In this document: in pieces, positions 58,001 through 64,000 of the stretch
Numbering within the stretch: the stretch's first letter is position 1
Layout: the number at the start of each line of letters is the position of its first letter
Assembly: GCA_963738425.1 (NCBI GenBank)
Contig: CAVTWT010000010.1
Location: forward strand, 65,963-129,962
DNA: 64,000 nucleotides
DNA from: CADEEN01 sp963738425
Lineage (GTDB): Bacteria > Pseudomonadota > Gammaproteobacteria > Burkholderiales > Burkholderiaceae_C
Reading direction: 5' to 3'
Made by a program: the position numbers and the translations under genes
Notes under the pieces: generated by a model
Told to the model about the DNA's origin: nothing
The model's database searches: none
Seen by the model: only the letters and a program-made list of their open reading frames with translations

Positions 58001-61000
58001 GCCGTGGCGCCCGTGTCCACGTCGCTCGAGCTCAGCGTGCCGCTGGCATCCGCATCGCCCGCCACCACCGTGCCGTTGTCCAGGTTGCCGGCCTCGATGG
58101 CCGTGCCTTCGTTGCCGCCCACCGCCGTCGTGATCACCGGGCTGTCGTTGGTGCCCGTGATCGTGATCGTCACCACCTGCGTGGCCGTCGCACCGAAGTC
58201 GTCGGTCACCGTGGCGGTGAAGCTGTCGGTCACGCTGGCGCCTTCGGCCAGCGCATCGGTGTCGCCGTCGCCGTTGGCCAGCGTGTAGCTCCACGCCCCG
58301 CCCGCCGTGATCGCGAAGCCGCCGTAGGTGCCCGTGGCGTTTCCGCTCCACGTCGCCGTGGCGCCCGTGTCCACGTCGCTCGAGCTCAGCGTGCCGCTGG
58401 CATCCGCATCGCCCGCCACCACCGTGCCGTTGTCCAGGTTGCCGGCCTCGATGGCCGTGCCTTCGTTGCCGCCCACCGCCGTCGTGATCACCGGGCTGTC
58501 GTTGGTGCCCGTGATCGTGATCGTCACCACCTGCGTGGCCGTCGCACCGAAGTCGTCGGTCACCGTGGCGGTGAAGCTGTCGGTCACGCTGGCGCCTTCG
58601 GCCAGCGCATCGGTGTCGCCGTCGCCGTTGGCCAGCGTGTAGCTCCACGCCCCGCCCGCCGTGATCGCGAAGCCGCCGTAGGTGCCCGTGGCGTTTCCGC
58701 TCCACGTCGCCGTGGCGCCCGTGTCCACGTCGCTCGAGCTCAGCGTGCCGCTGGCATCCGCATCGCCCGCCACCACCGTGCCGTTGTCCAGGTTGCCGGC
58801 CTCGATGGCCGTGCCTTCGTTGCCGCCCACCGCCGTCGTGATCACCGGGCTGTCGTTGGTGCCCGTGATCGTGATCGTCACCACCTGCGTGGCCGTCGCA
58901 CCGAAGTCGTCGGTCACCGTGGCGGTGAAGCTGTCGGTCACGCTGGCGCCTTCGGCCAGCGCATCGGTGTCGCCGTCGCCGTTGGCCAGCGTGTAGCTCC
59001 ACGCCCCGCCCGCCGTGATCGCGAAGCCGCCGTAGGTGCCCGTGGCGTTTCCGCTCCACGTCGCCGTGGCGCCCGTGTCCACGTCGCTCGAGCTCAGCGT
59101 GCCGCTGGCATCCGCATCGCCCGCCACCACCGTGCCGTTGTCCAGGTTGCCGGCCTCGATGGCCGTGCCTTCGTTGCCGCCCACCGCCGTCGTGATCACC
59201 GGGCTGTCGTTGGTGCCCGTGATCGTGATCGTCACCACCTGCGTGGCCGTCGCACCGAAGTCGTCGGTCACCGTGGCGGTGAAGCTGTCGGTCACGCTGG
59301 CGCCTTCGGCCAGCGCATCGGTGTCGCCGTCGCCGTTGGCCAGCGTGTAGCTCCACGCCCCGCCCGCCGTGATCGCGAAGCCGCCGTAGGTGCCCGTGGC
59401 GTTTCCGCTCCACGTCGCCGTGGCGCCCGTGTCCACGTCGCTCGAGCTCAGCGTGCCGCTGGCATCCGCATCGCCCGCCACCACCGTGCCGTTGTCCAGG
59501 TTGCCGGCCTCGATGGCCGTGCCTTCGTTGCCGCCCACCGCCGTCGTGATCACCGGGCTGTCGTTGGTGCCCGTGATCGTGATCGTCACCACCTGCGTGG
59601 CCGTCGCACCGAAGTCGTCGGTCACCGTGGCGGTGAAGCTGTCGGTCACGCTGGCGCCTTCGGCCAGCGCATCGGTGTCGCCGTCGCCGTTGGCCAGCGT
59701 GTAGCTCCACGCCCCGCCCGCCGTGATCGCGAAGCCGCCGTAGGTGCCCGTGGCGTTTCCGCTCCACGTCGCCGTGGCGCCCGTGTCCACGTCGCTCGAG
59801 CTCAGCGTGCCGCTGGCATCCGCATCGCCCGCCACCACCGTGCCGTTGTCCAGGTTGCCGGCCTCGATGGCCGTGCCTTCGTTGCCGCCCACCGCCGTCG
59901 TGATCACCGGGCTGTCGTTGGTGCCCGTGATCGTGATCGTCACCACCTGCGTGGCCGTCGCACCGAAGTCGTCGGTCACCGTGGCGGTGAAGCTGTCGGT
60001 CACGCTGGCGCCTTCGGCCAGCGCATCGGTGTCGCCGTCGCCGTTGGCCAGCGTGTAGCTCCACGCCCCGCCCGCCGTGATCGCGAAGCCGCCGTAGGTG
60101 CCCGTGGCGTTTCCGCTCCACGTCGCCGTGGCGCCCGTGTCCACGTCGCTCGAGCTCAGCGTGCCGCTGGCATCCGCATCGCCCGCCACCACCGTGCCGT
60201 TGTCCAGGTTGCCGGCCTCGATGGCCGTGCCTTCGTTGCCGCCCACCGCCGTCGTGATCACCGGGCTGTCGTTGGTGCCCGTGATCGTGATCGTCACCAC
60301 CTGCGTGGCCGTCGCACCGAAGTCGTCGGTCACCGTGGCGGTGAAGCTGTCGGTCACGCTGGCGCCTTCGGCCAGCGCATCGGTGTCGCCGTCGCCGTTG
60401 GCCAGCGTGTAGCTCCACGCCCCGCCCGCCGTGATCGCGAAGCCGCCGTAGGTGCCCGTGGCGTTTCCGCTCCACGTCGCCGTGGCGCCCGTGTCCACGT
60501 CGCTCGAGCTCAGCGTGCCGCTGGCATCCGCATCGCCCGCCACCACCGTGCCGTTGTCCAGGTTGCCGGCCTCGATGGCCGTGCCTTCGTTGCCGCCCAC
60601 CGCCGTCGTGATCACCGGGCTGTCGTTGGTGCCCGTGATCGTGATCGTCACCACCTGCGTGGCCGTCGCACCGAAGTCGTCGGTCACCGTGGCGGTGAAG
60701 CTGTCGGTCACGCTGGCGCCTTCGGCCAGCGCATCGGTGTCGCCGTCGCCGTTGGCCAGCGTGTAGCTCCACGCCCCGCCCGCCGTGATCGCGAAGCCGC
60801 CGTAGGTGCCCGTGGCGTTTCCGCTCCACGTCGCCGTGGCGCCCGTGTCCACGTCGCTCGAGCTCAGCGTGCCGCTGGCATCCGCATCGCCCGCCACCAC
60901 CGTGCCGTTGTCCAGGTTGCCGGCCTCGATGGCCGTGCCTTCGTTGCCGCCCACCGCCGTCGTGATCACCGGGCTGTCGTTGGTGCCCGTGATCGTGATC

Positions 61001-64000
61001 GTCACCACCTGCGTGGCCGTCGCACCGAAGTCGTCGGTCACCGTGGCGGTGAAGCTGTCGGTCACGCTGGCGCCTTCGGCCAGCGCATCGGTGTCGCCGT
61101 CGCCGTTGGCCAGCGTGTAGCTCCACGCCCCGCCCGCCGTGATCGCGAAGCCGCCGTAGGTGCCCGTGGCGTTTCCGCTCCACGTCGCCGTGGCGCCCGT
61201 GTCCACGTCGCTCGAGCTCAGCGTGCCGCTGGCATCCGCATCGCCCGCCACCACCGTGCCGTTGTCCAGGTTGCCGGCCTCGATGGCCGTGCCTTCGTTG
61301 CCGCCCACCGCCGTCGTGATCACCGGGCTGTCGTTGGTGCCCGTGATCGTGATCGTCACCACCTGCGTGGCCGTCGCACCGAAGTCGTCGGTCACCGTGG
61401 CGGTGAAGCTGTCGGTCACGCTGGCGCCTTCGGCCAGCGCATCGGTGTCGCCGTCGCCGTTGGCCAGCGTGTAGCTCCACGCCCCGCCCGCCGTGATCGC
61501 GAAGCCGCCGTAGGTGCCCGTGGCGTTTCCGCTCCACGTCGCCGTGGCGCCCGTGTCCACGTCGCTCGAGCTCAGCGTGCCGCTGGCATCCGCATCGCCC
61601 GCCACCACCGTGCCGTTGTCCAGGTTGCCGGCCTCGATGGCCGTGCCTTCGTTGCCGCCCACCGCCGTCGTGATCACCGGGCTGTCGTTGGTGCCCGTGA
61701 TCGTGATCGTCACCACCTGCGTGGCCGTCGCACCGAAGTCGTCGGTCACCGTGGCGGTGAAGCTGTCGGTCACGCTGGCGCCTTCGGCCAGCACATCGGT
61801 GTCGCCGTCGCCGTTGGCCAGCGTGTAGCTCCACGCCCCGCCCGCCGTGATCGCGAAGCCGCCGTAGGTGCCCGTGGCGTTTCCGCTCCACGTCGCCGTG
61901 GCGCCCGTGTCCACGTCGCTTGAGCTCAGCGTGCCGCTGGCATCCGCATCGCCCGCCACCACCGTGCCGTTGTCCAGGTTGCCGGCCTCGATGGCCGTGC
62001 CTTCGTTGCCGCCCACCGCCGTCGTGATCACCGGGCTGTCGTTGGTGCCCGTGATCGTGATCGTCACCACCTGCGTGGCCGTCGCACCGAAGTCGTCGGT
62101 CACCGTGGCGGTGAAGCTGTCGGTCACGCTGGCGCCTTCGGCCAGCGCATCGGTGTCGCCGTCGCCGTTGGCCAGCGTGTAGCTCCACGCCCCGCCCGCC
62201 GTGATCGCGAAGCCGCCGTAGGTGCCCGTGGCGTTTCCGCTCCACGTCGCCGTGGCGCCCGTGTCCACGTCGCTCGAGCTCAGCGTGCCGCTGGCATCCG
62301 CATCGCCCGCCACCACCGTGCCGTTGTCCAGGTTGCCGGCCTCGATGGCCGTGCCTTCGTTGCCGCCCACCGCCGTCGTGATCACCGGGCTGTCGTTGGT
62401 GCCCGTGATCGTGATCGTCACCACCTGCGTGGCCGTCGCACCGAAGTCGTCGGTCACCGTGGCGGTGAAGCTGTCGGTCACGCTGGCGCCTTCGGCCAGC
62501 GCATCGGTGTCGCCGTCGCCGTTGGCCAGCGTGTAGCTCCACGCCCCGCCCGCCGTGATCGCGAAGCCGCCGTAGGTGCCCATGGCGTTTCCGCTCCACG
62601 TCGCCGTGGCGCCCGTGTCCACGTCGCTCGAGCTCAGCGTGCCGCTGGCATCCGCATCGCCCGCCACCACCGTGCCGTTGTCCAGGTTGCCGGCCTCGAT
62701 GGCCGTGCCTTCGTTGCCGCCCACCGCCGTCGTGATCACCGGGCTGTCGTTGGTGCCCGTGATCGTGATCGTCACCACCTGCGTGGCCGTCGCACCGAAG
62801 TCGTCGGTCACCGTGGCGGTGAAGCTGTCGGTCACGCTGGCGCCTTCGGCCAGCGCATCGGTGTCGCCGTCGCCGTTGGCCAGCGTGTAGCTCCACGCCC
62901 CGCCCGCCGTGATCGCGAAGCCGCCGTAGGTGCCCGTGGCGTTTCCGCTCCACGTCGCCGTGGCGCCCGTGTCCACGTCGCTCGAGCTCAGCGTGCCGCT
63001 GGCATCCGCATCGCCCGCCACCACCGTGCCGTTGTCCAGGTTGCCGGCCTCGATGGCCGTGCCTTCGTTGCCGCCCACCGCCGTCGTGATCACCGGGCTG
63101 TCGTTGGTGCCCGTGATCGTGATCGTCACCACCTGCGTGGCCGTCGCACCGAAGTCGTCGGTCACCGTGGCGGTGAAGCTGTCGGTCACGCTGGCGCCTT
63201 CGGCCAGCGCATCGGTGTCGCCGTCGCCGTTGGCCAGCGTGTAGCTCCACGCCCCGCCCGCCGTGATCGCGAAGCCGCCGTAGGTGCCCGTGGCGTTTCC
63301 GCTCCACGTCGCCGTGGCGCCCGTGTCCACGTCGCTCGAGCTCAGCGTGCCGCTGGCATCCGCATCGCCCGCCACCACCGTGCCGTTGTCCAGGTTGCCG
63401 GCCTCGATGGCCGTGCCTTCGTTGCCGCCCACCGCCGTCGTGATCACCGGGCTGTCGTTGGTGCCCGTGATCGTGATCGTCACCACCTGCGTGGCCGTCG
63501 CACCGAAGTCGTCGGTCACCGTGGCGGTGAAGCTGTCGGTCACGCTGGCGCCTTCGGCCAGCGCATCGGTGTCGCCGTCGCCGTTGGCCAGCGTGTAGCT
63601 CCACGCCCCGCCCGCCGTGATCGCGAAGCCGCCGTAGGTGCCCGTGGCGTTTCCGCTCCACGTCGCCGTGGCGCCCGTGTCCACGTCCCTCGAGCTCAGC
63701 GTGCCGCTGGCATCCGCATCGCCCGCCACCACCGTGCCGTTGTCCAGGTTGCCGGCCTCGATGGCCGTGCCTTCGTTGCCGCCCACCGCCGTCGTGATCA
63801 CCGGGCTGTCGTTGGTGCCCGTGATCGTGATCGTCACCACCTGCGTGGCCGTCGCACCGAAGTCGTCGGTCACCGTGGCGGTGAAGCTGTCGGTCACGCT
63901 GGCGCCTTCGGCCAGCGCATCGGTGTCGCCGTCGCCGTTGGCCAGCGTGTAGCTCCACGCCCCGCCCGCCGTGATCGCGAAGCCGCCGTAGGTGCCCGTG
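55063..64000 (-). CDS. Giant VCBS-repeat / RTX adhesin, C-terminal 2,978 residues (5' end outside the window)
   Basis: Large secreted surface adhesin of the type I secretion class. The frame is open to the right edge, so the N-terminus lies beyond 64000. Visible order from the edge: about 20.5 tandem VCBS repeats of 118 residues, each with GTNDSPVI, GTYGGFAITAGGAWSYTL and DSFTATVTDDFG. A diverged cadherin/VCBS-like stretch follows (about 55980-56700). RTX calcium-binding nonapeptides come next (55380-55560 and 55930-56000; GGNGNDLLFG, GGDGNDVLVGG). The last 100 residues hold a C-terminal secretion-signal-like region ending TVDNTDFVVIP. The exporter and adaptor genes follow immediately. The repeats probably act as a stalk for adhesion or biofilm. 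Confidence 0.93.
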   Translation of the reverse strand, partial: TGTYGGFAITAGGAWSYTLANGDGDTDALAEGASVTDSFTATVTDDFGATATQVVTITITGTNDSPVITTAVGGNEGTAIEAGNLDNGTVVAGDADASGTLSSRDVDTGATATWSGNATGTYGGFAITAGGAWSYTLANGDGDTDALAEGASVTDSFTATVTDDFGATATQVVTITITGTNDSPVITTAVGGNEGTAIEAGNLDNGTVVAGDADASGTLSSSDVDTGATATWSGNATGTYGGFAITAGGAWSYTLANGDGDTDALAEGASVTDSFTATVTDDFGATATQVVTITITGTNDSPVITTAVGGNEGTAIEAGNLDNGTVVAGDADASGTLSSSDVDTGATATWSGNATGTYGGFAITAGGAWSYTLANGDGDTDALAEGASVTDSFTATVTDDFGATATQVVTITITGTNDSPVITTAVGGNEGTAIEAGNLDNGTVVAGDADASGTLSSSDVDTGATATWSGNAMGTYGGFAITAGGAWSYTLANGDGDTDALAEGASVTDSFTATVTDDFGATATQVVTITITGTNDSPVITTAVGGNEGTAIEAGNLDNGTVVAGDADASGTLSSSDVDTGATATWSGNATGTYGGFAITAGGAWSYTLANGDGDTDALAEGASVTDSFTATVTDDFGATATQVVTITITGTNDSPVITTAVGGNEGTAIEAGNLDNGTVVAGDADASGTLSSSDVDTGATATWSGNATGTYGGFAITAGGAWSYTLANGDGDTDVLAEGASVTDSFTATVTDDFGATATQVVTITITGTNDSPVITTAVGGNEGTAIEAGNLDNGTVVAGDADASGTLSSSDVDTGATATWSGNATGTYGGFAITAGGAWSYTLANGDGDTDALAEGASVTDSFTATVTDDFGATATQVVTITITGTNDSPVITTAVGGNEGTAIEAGNLDNGTVVAGDADASGTLSSSDVDTGATATWSGNATGTYGGFAITAGGAWSYTLANGDGDTDALAEGASVTDSFTATVTDDFGATATQVVTITITGTNDSPVITTAVGGNEGTAIEAGNLDNGTVVAGDADASGTLSSSDVDTGATATWSGNATGTYGGFAITAGGAWSYTLANGDGDTDALAEGASVTDSFTATVTDDFGATATQVVTITITGTNDSPVITTAVGGNEGTAIEAGNLDNGTVVAGDADASGTLSSSDVDTGATATWSGNATGTYGGFAITAGGAWSYTLANGDGDTDALAEGASVTDSFTATVTDDFGATATQVVTITITGTNDSPVITTAVGGNEGTAIEAGNLDNGTVVAGDADASGTLSSSDVDTGATATWSGNATGTYGGFAITAGGAWSYTLANGDGDTDALAEGASVTDSFTATVTDDFGATATQVVTITITGTNDSPVITTAVGGNEGTAIEAGNLDNGTVVAGDADASGTLSSSDVDTGATATWSGNATGTYGGFAITAGGAWSYTLANGDGDTDALAEGASVTDSFTATVTDDFGATATQVVTITITGTNDSPVITTAVGGNEGTAIEAGNLDNGTVVAGDADASGTLSSSDVDTGATATWSGNATGTYGGFAITAGGAWSYTLANGDGDTDALAEGASVTDSFTATVTDDFGATATQVVTITITGTNDSPVITTAVGGNEGTAIEAGNLDNGTVVAGDADASGTLSSSDVDTGATATWSGNATGTYGGFAITAGGAWSYTLANGDGDTDALAEGASVTDSFTATVTDDFGATATQVVTITITGTNDSPVITTAVGGNEGTAIEAGNLDNGTVVAGDADASGTLSSSDVDTGATATWSGNATGTYGGFAITAGGAWSYTLANGDGDTDALAEGASVTDSFTATVTDDFGATATQVVTITITGTNDSPVITTAVGGNEGTAIEAGNLDNGTVVAGDADASGTLSSSDVDTGATATWSGNATGTYGGFAITAGGAWSYTLANGDGDTDALAEGASVTDSFTATVTDDFGATATQVVTITITGTNDSPVITTAVGGNEGTAIEAGNLDNGTVVAGDADASGTLSSSDVDTGATATWSGNATGTYGGFAITAGGAWSYTLANGDGDTDALAEGASVTDSFTATVTDDFGATATQVVTITITGTNDSPVITTAVGGNEGTAIEAGNLDNGTVVAGDADASGTLSSSDVDTGATATWSGNATGTYGGFAITAGGAWSYTLANGDGDTDALAEGASVTDSFTATVTDDFGATATQVVTITITGTNDSPVITTAVGGNEGTAIEAGNLDNGTVVAGDADASGTLSSSDVDTGATATWSGNATGTYGGFAITAGGAWSYTLANGDGDTDALAEGASVTDSFTATVTDDFGATATQVVTITITGTNDSPVITTAVGGNEGTAIEAGNLDNGTVVAGDADASGTLSSSDVDTGATATWSGNATGTYGGFAITAGGAWSYTLANGDGDTDALAEGASVTDSFTATVTDDFGATATQVVTITITGTNDSPNIQLITTDSAASTLTENNVGLSATGTLTVTDVDLNDTIASSVTTVVALGTTTGLALSSSQLLALVNVTPSSGLAGDTGDTHNLTWTFNSAAQPQAFDYLAPGQSLTLTYTVQSTDNNAASDTQTVTITINGTNDGPAAVTDNVITNIALGTNFVVPEWALLANDVDPDGGGALDIFSVGGAVGLSATHTAGVGSNGFVTVNDPSPTAGGSFTYQATDGTTVGASGAVNVTQDTAGNLDGTSGDDIIVTSNGGTTLIGNAGNDILLSAGGNDTYRFGLNDGTDLIRDSGSGSDKIEILTAPPTDTTVISTLNFERVGNDLVIDVGSTKITVDDHFIGSTNVEQISFTNGGNVFGYNLSTTAYRLDLDLSGGPQEDVIAASAAGATETLLGGNGNDLLFGNAGPDSISAGNGNDLVVGGAGADRLNGGDGNDVLVGGSDNDTFVFDSALNAATNVDTTRDFDANAADKIHLDESIFTAFATPPIGGTPLAAANFAANVGGAAGDSNDFILYDTATGNLYYDADGNGAGARILFATLTLTGVSGTVDNTDFVVIP
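56728..64000 (-). repeat. Tandem array of about 20.5 copies of a 354-bp VCBS unit
   Basis: The unit is exactly 354 bp (118 codons), so all frames stay in register. Copies are almost identical at DNA level. The only differences I found by eye are at 61793 (Ala to Val), 61921 (silent), 62582 (Thr to Met) and 63688 (Ser to Arg). The first copy at the C-terminal end begins after a diverged junction near 56720. The right edge of the window cuts the array, so the true copy number is unknown. Confidence 0.95.

Noticed and set aside
56912..63952. Twenty identical 104-codon plus-strand ORFs
   Set aside because: They recur once per 354-bp unit and are the antisense of the VCBS repeats; there is no ribosome site or independent support.
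56699..63958. A 2419-codon second minus-strand frame through the repeat array
   Set aside because: The 354-bp unit is divisible by three, so any frame open in one unit stays open in all. Its product is a His/Arg/Gly-rich monotony, whereas the adhesin frame encodes VCBS and RTX motifs.
56728..64000. Repeat array considered as a CRISPR
   Set aside because: The unit is 354 bp with no spacers and codes for protein; no cas genes are present.

Overview
The window is GC-rich chromosomal DNA from a betaproteobacterium of the order Burkholderiales, most likely the Comamonadaceae/Rubrivivax-Leptothrix side. The evidence is the fused aroA-cmk gene, the gene order pheA-tyrA-aroA/cmk-rpsA-ihfB-lapA-lapB, the order smc-zipA-ligA, and the order dapC-dapD-pilU-dapE-prmB. 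The assignment rests on gene content and recalled family knowledge, not on a database search. I saw no rRNA, tRNA, CRISPR array, insertion sequence or phage gene.

Layout. (1) 1-8 kb: aromatic amino-acid genes (pheA, tyrA, aroA-cmk), ribosomal protein S1, IHF beta, and the LPS-assembly pair lapA/lapB. (2) 8-12.3 kb: a small surface-glycan island. It holds three paralogous short glycosyltransferases, a DDD-type glycosyltransferase and a polysaccharide pyruvyl transferase. Three of these are translationally coupled behind dnaE. (3) 12.3-18.4 kb: dnaE, a sterol-desaturase-like membrane hydroxylase and a patatin phospholipase. (4) 18.4-27.7 kb: trhO, hydrolases, OsmC, a DJ-1/PfpI protein, a serine hydrolase, a divergent ABC-ATPase/GDSL-esterase pair, a FecR/DUF6600 protein, peptide deformylase and a ROK kinase. 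(5) 27.7-35.4 kb: a tightly overlapped minus-strand operon smc-GNAT-zipA-GNAT-ligA-ROK-def. (6) 35.6-46.3 kb: ParA, queF, GNAT, a SET protein, then the lysine/diaminopimelate genes dapC-dapD-pilU-dapE with prmB and the ABC-F gene yheS. (7) 46.3-51.8 kb: a membrane Mrr-like nuclease, the DUF3482/DUF2868 pair, ohr and a phytase-like esterase. (8) 51.8-64 kb: a type I secretion module. A giant VCBS/RTX adhesin, truncated by the right edge, is followed by its ABC exporter and HlyD-type adaptor on the minus strand.

Two themes cut across the regions. Neighbouring genes are often coupled by 4-base ATGA or GTGA overlaps, and where they are not, the gap often holds a member of a dispersed GC-rich inverted repeat. 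Nine single-base reading-frame breaks, eight of them apparent one-base insertions, interrupt otherwise intact genes, including the normally essential smc and dapD. I read this mainly as sequencing or assembly error. The affected genes are annotated as whole genes with the break position given.

The most striking element is the adhesin. About 20.5 copies of a 354-bp (118-residue) VCBS unit are nearly identical at DNA level, and they are followed by RTX calcium-binding repeats. A perfect 14-bp hairpin separates the adhesin from its secretion genes.
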